From: an uncultured bacterium
GTDB taxonomy: Bacteria > Bacillota > Clostridia > Lachnospirales > Lachnospiraceae
Assembly: GCA_947071365.1 (NCBI GenBank)
Contig: CAMTFT010000009.1
Span: forward strand, 1 to 13,814
Direction: 5' to 3'
Length of the DNA: 13,814 nucleotides
The translations under genes and the position numbers were made by a program. This document shows, in pieces, positions 7,100 to 13,769 of this stretch (the first letter of the stretch is position 1; each line of letters begins with the position of its first letter). Below the pieces are notes generated by a model. That model did not search any database, was not told the origin of the DNA, and saw only the letters and a list, made by a program, of their open reading frames with translations.

Positions 7100-9073
7100 A
7101 TGGAACAGGAGAAGAGCGGACTTCATACGGAAGAACACATCCTGGCGTGTCTTTCTACTGCGCCGTCGAACGCAAAGATCATCCGTACGGCGGCCCGGAT
7201 GGCCAGGGCATTTAACGGCCAGTTTACGGCGCTTTTTGTGGAAACACCGGATTTTGCAGTGGAAACGGAGGAGAACAGGAGACGGCTGCAGGATAACCGC
7301 AGGCTGGCAGAGCAGCTCGGAGCAAATATCGAAACGGTCTACGGCGAGGATGTGCCTTACCAGATATCGGAATTTGCAAGGCTGACCGGCATAACGAAGA
7401 TCGTGCTGGGCCGGAGCATCGTCACCCGCAGACATCTGTGGGGGAAAACGACTTTGACAGAGCAGCTTCTTACGTATGTACCGGAAATCGATATTCACAT
7501 CATCCCGGACCGGAAGTCCGATGCATCATATAAGGCCAGAAAGGCGGGAAATTATCGTGGCGTGGGTATCCTTTGTAATGTGATCAAAAGTATGGGGATA
7601 CTGCTGGGGGCGACGGGGCTCAGCCTCGCCTTCTATCACCTTGGATTTACGAATGCCAATATCATCATGGTGTATATTTTGGGAGTGCTTCTGACCTCCA
7701 TTGCAACCTCGCATCAGGTGTACAGCCTGATCTCATCCATCGCCAGCGTGATCGTTTTTAATTATCTGTTCACGGTGCCGCGCTATACGCTGACGGCATA
7801 TGAGCCGGGCTATCCCGTTACCTTCGTCGTCATGTTTCTGACGGCGTATATCACCGGTACATTTGCCATCCGGTACAAGGAACAGGCGGGCCAGTCGGCC
7901 AAGATCGCCCACCGTACGAAAATCCTTTTTGATACGGACCGGGTGCTTTCCAAGGCAAACGGAAGGGAGGAGATCATAGAGGGGACTGCGGAGCAGATCA
8001 TGAAGCTGCTTGGCCGCAATATCGTGATCTTTGAAAATGAAGGCGGAAAGCTGTCACATCCTCATTTTTTCCGGTCTGCCGCGGCAAAGGAACAGCCGTA
8101 TGACACAGTAAGAGAGCTGCCTACGGCGGAATGGGTGCTGAAGAACAATCATGCGGCGGGGGCTACGACGGAGACGCATTCCGATGCGCGCTACCTGTAT
8201 TTCGCCCTGCGCGTCAGTGAGCGAATTTACGGCATCGTGGGGATAGAGGCGGAGAAGTCTCCTCTGGATGCCTTTGAATCGGGAATCCTGCTGTCGATTC
8301 TCGGAGAGAGCGCTTTGGCGCTGGAAAATGAGAAAAATGCCAGAGAAAAGGAGGCGGCTGCTTTCCTGGCGAAGAGCGAGCAGCTCCGGGCAAACCTGCT
8401 TCGGGCAATTTCACATGATCTGCGCACACCGCTGACGACGATTTCGGGGAACGCCAGCAATCTGATGAGCGACAATAATTTCGATGAGAAGACAAAGCAG
8501 CAGATCTATTCTGATATCTATGATGATTCCATGTGGCTCATCAATCTGGTGGAGAATCTTTTGTATGCCACCCGTATCGAGGAAGGGCGCATGACACTGC
8601 GCACCTCCACAGAGCTTCTTGGGGAGATCGTGGAGGAAGCGATGCAGCATATCAGGCGGAAGGCGGACAGCCATACGCTGTCCGTGGTCTGTGAGGATGA
8701 TCTCGTTCTGGTACGGGCGGATGCAAGGCTGGTGGTGCAGGTCATCGTCAATATCGTGGATAACGCCGTCAAATACACACCGCCCGGCTCTTCTATTACG
8801 GTGACGGCAGGGAAGGACGGGAGCATGGCGAAGGTGCAGATCGCGGATACCGGAAAGGGTATTTCAGAAGAAGAAAAAACGAAAATTTTTGATAAATTTT
8901 ACTGCGGTACAAATAAGATTGCGGATAACAGGCGCAGCCTCGGACTTGGCCTGTATCTCTGCAAGGCGATTGTGGAAGCGCACGGGGGAAGCATCCGTGT
9001 GGACGACAATCACCCGCAGGGAGCGGTGTTTTGTTTCACCCTACCGCTGGAGGAGGTAACGTTGCATGAGTAA
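7100..9073 (+). CDS. kdpD: KdpD-like sensor histidine kinase lacking the N-terminal KdpD domain
   Basis: Membrane sensor kinase of a K+-related two-component system, 657 aa. Domains in order: a Usp-like domain (about 12-137, starting HILACLSTAPSNAKIIRTAARMA); a KdpD-type DUF4118 four-helix membrane block (about 160-257); a GAF-like region (about 275-410); HisKA with the phospho-acceptor in AISHDLRTPL (H439); and an HATPase with NIVDNAVKY (551-559), DTGKGI (583-588) and SLGLGL (613-618). Full KdpD (about 890 aa) begins with a roughly 200-aa ATP-binding KdpD domain, which is absent here. The GTG at 7091 is rejected as start because it lies inside the ideal Shine-Dalgarno GGAGGTGA (7087-7094); the ATG at 7100 fits. 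The 3' end overlaps the regulator gene by 8 nt. It sits behind ktrAB, not kdpABC. Confidence 0.9.
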   Translation: MEQEKSGLHTEEHILACLSTAPSNAKIIRTAARMARAFNGQFTALFVETPDFAVETEENRRRLQDNRRLAEQLGANIETVYGEDVPYQISEFARLTGITKIVLGRSIVTRRHLWGKTTLTEQLLTYVPEIDIHIIPDRKSDASYKARKAGNYRGVGILCNVIKSMGILLGATGLSLAFYHLGFTNANIIMVYILGVLLTSIATSHQVYSLISSIASVIVFNYLFTVPRYTLTAYEPGYPVTFVVMFLTAYITGTFAIRYKEQAGQSAKIAHRTKILFDTDRVLSKANGREEIIEGTAEQIMKLLGRNIVIFENEGGKLSHPHFFRSAAAKEQPYDTVRELPTAEWVLKNNHAAGATTETHSDARYLYFALRVSERIYGIVGIEAEKSPLDAFESGILLSILGESALALENEKNAREKEAAAFLAKSEQLRANLLRAISHDLRTPLTTISGNASNLMSDNNFDEKTKQQIYSDIYDDSMWLINLVENLLYATRIEEGRMTLRTSTELLGEIVEEAMQHIRRKADSHTLSVVCEDDLVLVRADARLVVQVIVNIVDNAVKYTPPGSSITVTAGKDGSMAKVQIADTGKGISEEEKTKIFDKFYCGTNKIADNRRSLGLGLYLCKAIVEAHGGSIRVDDNHPQGAVFCFTLPLEEVTLHE

Positions 9074-9764
9074 ATTTCAGATATTAGTGGTGGAGGATGA
9101 TACGCCGGTGCGCAACCTGATCACCACGACATTAAAGGCGCACGAGTACCGTTTTCTCACTGCGGTCACAGGAGAGGGCGCGGTGATGGAGACGGCATCC
9201 CACAATCCCGATATTATTCTGCTGGATCTGGGGCTGCCGGATATAGACGGCGTAGAGGTCATCAGCCGCATCAGGAGCTGGTCGAATGTGCCGATCATCG
9301 TGATCAGCGCCAGAAGCGAGGACAGCGACAAGATCGATGCGCTGGATGCAGGGGCGGACGATTATCTGACGAAGCCATTTTCCGTGGATGAGCTGCTGGC
9401 AAGGCTTCGCGTCACACAGCGGAGGCTGGCTCTTATGCAAAGCAGCGATTCCAGACAGGCCGTATACGAGAATGGCGGCCTGAGGATAGATTACGCGTAC
9501 GGGTGCGCGTACATGAACGGCGAGGAGCTCCATCTGACACCCATCGAGTACAAGCTGCTGTGCCTGCTGTCGCGGAATACGGGAAGGGTGCTGACCCACA
9601 AGTTCATTCTCCAGAATGTGTGGGGGAGCAGTTGGGAGAATGATGTGGGGTCACTCCGGGTATTTATGGCGACACTGCGCAAAAAGCTGGAAAAGGGCGA
9701 GGGTGCGCCGCAGTATATTCAGACGCATATCGGCATCGGCTACCGGATGATGAAGATCGAATGA
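9066..9764 (+). CDS. kdpE: KdpE-like OmpR-family response regulator
   Basis: DNA-binding partner of the upstream kinase, 232 aa. The receiver domain (about 4-118) shows the acidic pocket E10/D11/D12, phospho-acceptor D54 in LLDLGLPDIDG and K103 in DYLTKPF. A winged-helix output domain (about 130-230) follows with LTPIEYKLLCLL and a GIGYRM C-terminus, as in OmpR/KdpE regulators. The ATG overlaps the end of the kinase gene by 8 nt, so the pair is translationally coupled. Likely targets are the ktr operon promoter or another K+ transporter outside the window; binding is inferred only. No clear terminator follows before the promoter at 9842. Confidence 0.93.
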   Translation: MSKFQILVVEDDTPVRNLITTTLKAHEYRFLTAVTGEGAVMETASHNPDIILLDLGLPDIDGVEVISRIRSWSNVPIIVISARSEDSDKIDALDAGADDYLTKPFSVDELLARLRVTQRRLALMQSSDSRQAVYENGGLRIDYAYGCAYMNGEELHLTPIEYKLLCLLSRNTGRVLTHKFILQNVWGSSWENDVGSLRVFMATLRKKLEKGEGAPQYIQTHIGIGYRMMKIE

Positions 9765-9841
9765 GATCCCGGTCGATAAAAGGAGTGAGAAACGGGCCAG
9801 TTTCAAGAGAGGCGCAGAAAATGAGAAACACATAAAAAAGA

Positions 9842-9870
9842 TTGACAAATTGCCCCCCGGAGCATATAAT
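9842..9870 (+). promoter_or_regulatory. consensus sigma-A promoter of the T-box/alaA unit
   Basis: A perfect -35 TTGACA (9842-9847) and a perfect -10 TATAAT (9865-9870) are separated by exactly 17 bp. Such a strong constitutive promoter fits a gene whose control is exerted downstream by transcription attenuation. Confidence 0.92.
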
Positions 9871-9884
9871 GACAAAAACACAGC

Positions 9885-10152
9885 AAATGCGAAGAAGGAA
9901 AGTAGTATCTGGTGATATGTTTCAGAGAGAGGATGGCTGGTGAAAATCCTTACAGATTCAGCAGGGAAGCAGTTCCGGAGCAGCAGTGCCCAACGGCGGT
10001 TATGGCTTAGTAGGTTCTGACGTATTCCTACGTTACAGGGAAGCACCATGATGGTGGTGGCAGAGTGCAGGAGCTTGCTCCTGAAGTTAGGTGGTAACAC
10101 GGATATGTTATATTCGCCCTAAGTGTACAGAACGTATGCTTAGGGCTTTTTT
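9885..10152 (+). promoter_or_regulatory. T-box riboswitch, probably tRNA-Ala (GCA specifier)
   Basis: The hallmarks of a T-box leader are present in order. Stem I has an S-turn AGTA (9901-9904), the AGAGAG bulge (9924-9929) and the apical AGGAT-GGCTGGTGAAA-ATCCT (9930-9950). A stem III-like hairpin CAGGAGC/GCTCCTG follows (10068-10083), then the T-box sequence AGGTGGTAACACGG (10089-10102) and a terminator. The antiterminator pairs TTAGG (10087-10091) with CCTAA (10118-10122). It leaves TGGTAACA bulged and a 7-bp helix at 10100-10116. The specifier is best read as GCA (9969-9971), preceded by GAA (S-turn partner) and followed by a purine. The T-box base U in UGGU expects discriminator A73, which fits tRNA-Ala and argues against serine (G73). 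Uncharged tRNA would favour readthrough into alaA. Confidence 0.92.
10116..10152 (+). terminator. T-box attenuator (intrinsic terminator)
   Basis: GCCCTAAG (10116-10123) pairs with CTTAGGGC (10139-10146) and is followed by six Ts. Its left arm is also the right arm of the antiterminator, so the two structures exclude each other. Confidence 0.93.
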
Positions 10153-10231
10153 GTTGCCTACTGCTTTTGCGACGAAACAGGAATGTATGAAAAGCTTTTG
10201 CGATATCTTTAGTTAAGAAGGGAGAAACAGT

Positions 10232-11461
10232 ATGAGAACATTTGAAAAATCAACAAAACTGGATAACGTCTGCTACGACATAAGAGGGCCTGTCATGGAT
10301 GAAGCCAACCGCATGATCGCCCAGGGAGAAAAGATCTTAAAGCTGAATATCGGCAACCCGGCGCCCTTCGGCTTCCGTACACCGGATGCAGTCATCGAAA
10401 AAATGAAGGAAAAGCTGACCTCCACAGAGGGGTACTCGGATTCCAAAGGCATTCTGGAAGCGCGGCAGGCGATCGTGAAATACTGTAAAGAGAAGAACAT
10501 GCCGAATGTGACGGTGGATGATGTTTATACAGGCAACGGCGTCAGCGAGCTGATCACGCTCTCCATGCAGGGACTTCTGGATAACGGTGATGAGGTGCTG
10601 GTACCGGCTCCTGATTATCCGCTCTGGACGGCTTCTGTGACGCTGGCAGGCGGCACGGCTGTGCATTATATCTGCGACGAGGAAAGTGAGTGGTATCCTG
10701 ATCTGGAGGATATGCGCCGCAAGATCACGCCGAAGACGAAGGCGATCGTTGTCATCAACCCGAACAATCCGACGGGAGCTCTGTATCCACGGGAGATCCT
10801 TCAGGGCATCGTGGATATGGCGAGAGAACATGAGCTGATCCTTTTTGCGGATGAAATTTATGACAGGCTGGTGATGGATGGCCTGGAGCATGTCGCACTT
10901 GCCTCACTGGCTCCTGACCTGCTCACAGTTTCCTTCAACGGACTGTCAAAATCACATCTGATCGCAGGTTACCGCTGCGGCTGGATGTGCCTGTGCGGGG
11001 ATAAATCGAAGGCAAAGGGATACGTAGAGGGTATCAACCTCTTATCTTCCATGCGTCTTTGCTCCAATGTACCGGCCCAGTCGCTGATCCCGACGGCGCT
11101 GGAGCATCTGGATGAGACGAAGCAGATGCTCGTTCCGGGAGGAAGAGTGTATGAACAGAGGGAATATATCACGAATGCCATCAACGAAATTCCAGGTCTT
11201 AGCGTTGTCAAGCCGAAGGCGGCGTTCTACATGTTCCCGAAGCTGGATGTGGAGCGTTTCAGGATAAAGGATGACGAGACTTTCGTACTGGATTTTCTGA
11301 GAGAGAAGAAGATCCTGTTTACCCACGGCGGCGGTTTCCATTGGGAGCGGCCGGATCATTTCAGGATCGTATACCTGCCGGAAATTGCGCAGCTTCAGGA
11401 GGCGGCGAACGCATTGAAGGACTTCCTGGCCGGGTATGTGCAGGAAGGGCGCGGAAGGTAA
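10232..11461 (+). CDS. alaA: alanine aminotransferase, AlaA/YfbQ type (PLP fold type I)
   Basis: Cytosolic PLP enzyme expected to convert pyruvate plus glutamate into alanine plus 2-oxoglutarate. The 409 aa follow E. coli AlaA (405 aa) closely along their length from my knowledge of that sequence: LDNVCYDIRGPV near the N-terminus, LNIGNPAPFGF (38-48), GNGVSELI (101-108), LVPAPDYPLWTA (123-134), INPNNPTGA (175-183), ADEIYD (206-211), SFNGLSKSHLIAGYRCGW (234-251; PLP lysine K240) and MRLCSNVPAQ. The ATG at 10232 has GAAGGGAGAAA upstream. The T-box leader, with an apparent alanine specifier, fits a role in alanine supply. It appears to be a single-gene unit, since a terminator follows at 11557. 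Confidence 0.93.
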   Translation: MRTFEKSTKLDNVCYDIRGPVMDEANRMIAQGEKILKLNIGNPAPFGFRTPDAVIEKMKEKLTSTEGYSDSKGILEARQAIVKYCKEKNMPNVTVDDVYTGNGVSELITLSMQGLLDNGDEVLVPAPDYPLWTASVTLAGGTAVHYICDEESEWYPDLEDMRRKITPKTKAIVVINPNNPTGALYPREILQGIVDMAREHELILFADEIYDRLVMDGLEHVALASLAPDLLTVSFNGLSKSHLIAGYRCGWMCLCGDKSKAKGYVEGINLLSSMRLCSNVPAQSLIPTALEHLDETKQMLVPGGRVYEQREYITNAINEIPGLSVVKPKAAFYMFPKLDVERFRIKDDETFVLDFLREKKILFTHGGGFHWERPDHFRIVYLPEIAQLQEAANALKDFLAGYVQEGRGR

Positions 11462-11556
11462 TTTGAAATCGTTGTATCAGTACAGCGTTTCATAAAGTCT
11501 GGTATAGAGTTCTGAAAACCGGTATACGGGATAATAAAAAAACAGAAATCACGAAA

Positions 11557-11587
11557 AGGCAGAGGAAAAACACCCTCTGTCTTTTTT
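11557..11587 (+). terminator. intrinsic terminator after alaA
   Basis: AGGCAGAGG (11557-11565) pairs with CCTCTGTCT (11574-11582), 9 bp with one G-U pair and an 8-nt loop. A run of six Ts follows (11582-11587). Confidence 0.88.
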
Positions 11588-11606
11588 GCACTCATTTTTA
11601 CATTCT

Positions 11607-11662
11607 CCACCGCGCGCTTACCGCGAATTTACGTATGCTTTACGTGCAGCGGATTTTATATT
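11607..11662 (+). promoter_or_regulatory. Pho-box-like array of 11-bp repeats plus -10 upstream of pstS
   Basis: TTAC recurs at exactly 11-bp steps: TTACCGCGAAT (11618-11628), TTACGTATGCT (11629-11639) and TTACGTGCAGC (11640-11650). A weaker fourth unit, CCACCGCGCGC, precedes them at 11607-11617. A -10 candidate TATATT lies at 11657-11662, so the last repeat covers the position of the -35 element. This is the layout of promoters activated by PhoB/PhoP under phosphate limitation. The repeats are seen directly; the regulator is inferred from architecture and from the pst genes downstream. Confidence 0.72.
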
Positions 11663-11845
11663 TTACATGGGAACCATAAAATAATCCCTGTAATCGCGCA
11701 GAAGGCTCCATGCGGCGGGAGAAGCGAGCGCCGTGAAAACTGAATACAGGATACGATGAAAAGAAAAGATAACAAAAGCGTAAAAGGAAAAAATAATATG
11801 AAAACTGAAAAAAACAGGCTGCGCGAAGAAAAGGAGAATATATTT

Positions 11846-12700
11846 ATGAGAAAGAAAACAGTAGCAATAGCAATGGTAGTAATGATGGCAGCATGCGCTG
11901 GGATTACAGCAATGGCTGCGGCAGAAGGCGATATCACGATCTGTTCCAGGGAGGACGGCTCCGGCACAAGAGGCGCGTTTATCGAGCTGATGGGCATCGA
12001 GGAAAAGGATGTGGACGGCAACAAGATCGACAATACGACAGAGGCGGCGAAGATCACAAACAGTACCTCCGTTATGATGAGCACAGTGGAGGGAGATGTA
12101 AACGCAATCGGTTATATTTCTCTTGGCTCTTTAAATGACAGCGTTACAGCCCTGAAAATTGACGGAGCAGAAGCGACGGCGGAAAACATTCTGGCAGGTA
12201 CATACAAGGTGGTTCGTCCCTTCAACATTGCGACGACAGCAGAGGTAAGCGATGCGGCAGCAGATTTTATTGATTACATCATGAGCACAGAGGGCCAGGC
12301 GGTCATCACAGAGGAGGGGTATATTTCAGTCGGTGAAGGAGAGACCTTTGCAGGTGGAGACGTGGAAGGCAAGGTCGTAGTTGCCGGTTCCTCTTCCGTA
12401 ACACCGGTTATGGAGAAGCTGGCAGAAGCTTATCAGGCAGTCAATGATAAGGTAGTGATCGAGGTGCAGCAGAGCGATTCTACGACAGGCATGACTTCGG
12501 CTATTGACGGGCTTTGTGACATCGGAATGGCATCCCGGGAGCTGAAGGATTCTGAACTGGAAAGTCTCATACCGACTGTAATTGCGCAGGACGGCATCGC
12601 AGTGATCGTGAACAATGAGAGCGGTGTGGAAGAGCTGACAAGCGAGCAGGTGAAAGCGATCTACACAGGCGAGGTCACGACATGGGAAGAGCTTCAGTAG
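11846..12700 (+). CDS. pstS: phosphate-binding protein PstS with swapped (circularly permuted) halves
   Basis: Extracytoplasmic phosphate-binding component of the Pst ABC transporter, 284 aa. A signal peptide (about 1-26) may be lipoprotein type (MAAC, C17) or cleaved after AMA. In ordinary PstS the N-terminal lobe segment (GSTSVxP, DIGMxSREL, IYTGxxxxW) precedes the segment starting with RxxGSGTR. Here R35-x3-S39-G40-T41, NAIGYISLG (86-94) and FIDYIMSTEGQAV...GYISV come first. VVVAGSSSVTPVMEKLAEAY (177-196), CDIGMASREL (224-233) and IYTGEVTTWEELQ (272-284) come last. Phosphate ligands of both parts appear conserved. The ATG at 11846 is preferred: AAGGAG at 11831-11836, and it starts the signal peptide. 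In-frame ATGs at 11756 and 11798 would only add a charged, non-signal tail. Confidence 0.88.
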   Translation: MRKKTVAIAMVVMMAACAGITAMAAAEGDITICSREDGSGTRGAFIELMGIEEKDVDGNKIDNTTEAAKITNSTSVMMSTVEGDVNAIGYISLGSLNDSVTALKIDGAEATAENILAGTYKVVRPFNIATTAEVSDAAADFIDYIMSTEGQAVITEEGYISVGEGETFAGGDVEGKVVVAGSSSVTPVMEKLAEAYQAVNDKVVIEVQQSDSTTGMTSAIDGLCDIGMASRELKDSELESLIPTVIAQDGIAVIVNNESGVEELTSEQVKAIYTGEVTTWEELQ

Positions 12701-12753
12701 ATGGGAAAATGGCGAGGTCACGCCTTGGGAAGAGCTTCAATAGATGAGAAAAC
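12668..12753 (+). repeat. 43-bp tandem duplication across the pstS stop codon
   Basis: Copy 1 is 12668-12710 and copy 2 is 12711-12753, directly adjacent, identical at 38 of 43 positions. Both encode the end of PstS and a stop: GEVTTWEELQ-stop in copy 1 and GEVTPWEELQ-stop in copy 2. The unit length is not a multiple of three, so copy 2 is out of frame with pstS. Confidence 0.95.
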
Positions 12754-12766
12754 AGGAGAACAATAA
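12701..12766 (+). CDS. 21-codon mini-ORF linking pstS and pstC (tentative)
   Basis: The ATG follows the pstS TAG immediately (TAGATG), and its TAA overlaps the pstC start (TAATG, 12764-12768). The predicted peptide is MGKWRGHALGRASIDEKTGEQ, with no recognisable domain. It lies largely within the second copy of the 43-bp duplication. It may act in translational reinitiation or coupling, or be an accident of the duplication. No strong dedicated RBS is visible. Confidence 0.3.
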   Translation: MGKWRGHALGRASIDEKTGEQ

Positions 12767-13659
12767 TGACAGAGAAACTTTCAGGTGGGATAAAACGGCG
12801 GCTTGGAATACAGGGAAAGCCTGCAGAATGGATCATGCGTTTCGTCTTTCTGGTTGCGGCCTGCGTGTCGGTGCTGGCAGTTGCACTGATCTGTATCTTC
12901 CTTTTTGCGAACGGCATACCGGCGATGTCAGAAATCGGGCTGCCGGACTTCCTGTTCGGGCAGAAATGGAAGCCTTCCAACAATCTGTACGGCATCCTGC
13001 CGTTTATTCTGGGCAGTATTTATGTGACCGCCGGTTCCGTTATCATCGGAGTGCCGACCGCCCTTCTGACAGCAGTATTTCTGGCATTTTACTGTCCGAA
13101 AAGGCTGTACCCGGTTTTGAAGGCAATGATAAACCTGATGGCCGGGATTCCGTCGGTGGTATATGGATTCTTTGGTCTTGTGTTGATTGTACCGCTGATG
13201 CGGCAGCTTACCGGAAAGGACGGAAGTACCATGCTTACAGCATCGATTCTGCTGGGCATCATGATCCTTCCGACTGTTACTGGTGTCGTGGAGCCTGCGC
13301 TTCGCAGTGTTCCGGACAGCTACTATGAAGGTGCCCTGGCACTGGGAGCCACCCATGAACGGAGTGTATTTTTCGCGGTACTGCCGGCGGCAAAGTCCGG
13401 TGTGATCGCGGGAGTTGTGCTCGGAATCGGCCGGTCGATCGGTGAGACGATGGCCGTTATCATGGTGGCCGGCAACCAGACCTGGATGCCGCAGGGAATC
13501 CTGAAGGGACTTCGAACCATGACCGCAAACATCGTCATGGAGATGGGATATGCAGCGGATCTGCACAGGGAGGCGCTGATCGCTACGGGAGTGGTCCTGT
13601 TTGTGTTCATCCTGATTATCAATCTCTGTGTATCTGCACTGAAGCGGAGAAGTTTATGA
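12766..13659 (+). CDS. pstC: phosphate ABC transporter permease PstC
   Basis: Inner-membrane permease of the Pst system, 297 aa. A basic N-terminus precedes about six membrane segments (roughly 24-48, 74-106, 118-145, 155-178, 211-235, 270-292). The PstC-type region MAGIPSVVYGFFGLVLIVPL (125-144) is present, as is the ABC-permease EAA-like loop EGALALGATHERSVFFAVLPAAKSGVIAGVVLGIGRSIGETMAV (188-231). The ATG at 12766 has AGGAGA at 12754-12759. The TGA (13657-13659) overlaps the next ATG (13656). It is the second gene of an expected pstSCAB-phoU operon, the rest of which is beyond the contig end. Confidence 0.95.
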   Translation: MTEKLSGGIKRRLGIQGKPAEWIMRFVFLVAACVSVLAVALICIFLFANGIPAMSEIGLPDFLFGQKWKPSNNLYGILPFILGSIYVTAGSVIIGVPTALLTAVFLAFYCPKRLYPVLKAMINLMAGIPSVVYGFFGLVLIVPLMRQLTGKDGSTMLTASILLGIMILPTVTGVVEPALRSVPDSYYEGALALGATHERSVFFAVLPAAKSGVIAGVVLGIGRSIGETMAVIMVAGNQTWMPQGILKGLRTMTANIVMEMGYAADLHREALIATGVVLFVFILIINLCVSALKRRSL

Positions 13660-13729
13660 TGAAAGAACTGAAACGGAGAGCAGTTTATGGCGAAAAAACT
13701 GAAACGGAGAGAAGTTTATGAGGAAAGAA
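13639..13729 (+). repeat. three tandem copies of a 29-31 bp unit across the pstC/pstA junction
   Basis: The copies are 13639-13667 (29 bp), 13668-13698 (31 bp) and 13699-13729 (31 bp). Each starts CTGAARCGGAGA and contains AGTTTATG followed by a purine-rich stretch, so each carries an RBS-like GGAGA and an ATG (13656, 13687, 13718) in three different reading frames. Confidence 0.9.
13656..13721 (+). CDS. 21-codon mini-ORF linking pstC and the next pst gene (tentative)
   Basis: It begins overlapping the pstC stop (ATGA, 13656-13659) and ends with a TGA (13719-13721) that overlaps the ATG at 13718. The predicted peptide is MMKELKRRAVYGEKTETERSL. It is built from the triple repeat and has the same length and arrangement as the mini-ORF between pstS and pstC. 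Coding status is unproven. Confidence 0.3.
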   Translation: MMKELKRRAVYGEKTETERSL

Positions 13730-13769
13730 ATGACAGTACGAAACAAGAAAAAAGCATCCAGAATAGAGC
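13718..13769 (+). CDS. pstA: start of the next pst permease gene, probably pstA (cut by contig end)
   Basis: Only about 17 codons of genuine sequence remain, reading MRKEMTVRNKKKASRIE from the ATG at 13718, with GGAGAG upstream at 13706-13711. A basic cytoplasmic N-terminus fits a PstA permease, and pstA is the usual gene after pstC. The ATG at 13687 opens another frame (MAKKLKRREVYEERNDS...), which is equally open to the end of the real sequence, so the true start and frame are undecided. Everything after 13769 is adapter and must not be translated. Confidence 0.4.

Noticed and set aside
9968..9970. AGC (serine) as the T-box specifier
   Set aside because: It sits one base before the GCA reading and would not follow the GAA S-turn partner directly; the T-box base U expects A73, while bacterial tRNA-Ser normally has G73.
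11734..11809. TGAAAACTGAA repeated at 11734 and 11799 before pstS
   Set aside because: Both copies lie in A-rich leader DNA, spacing fits no known site and no structure is formed; not enough to call a regulatory repeat.
11756..11845. Upstream in-frame starts for pstS (11756, 11798)
   Set aside because: They would add a highly charged stretch before the signal peptide and lack a well-placed RBS; the ATG at 11846 has AAGGAG and begins with MRKK plus a hydrophobic core.
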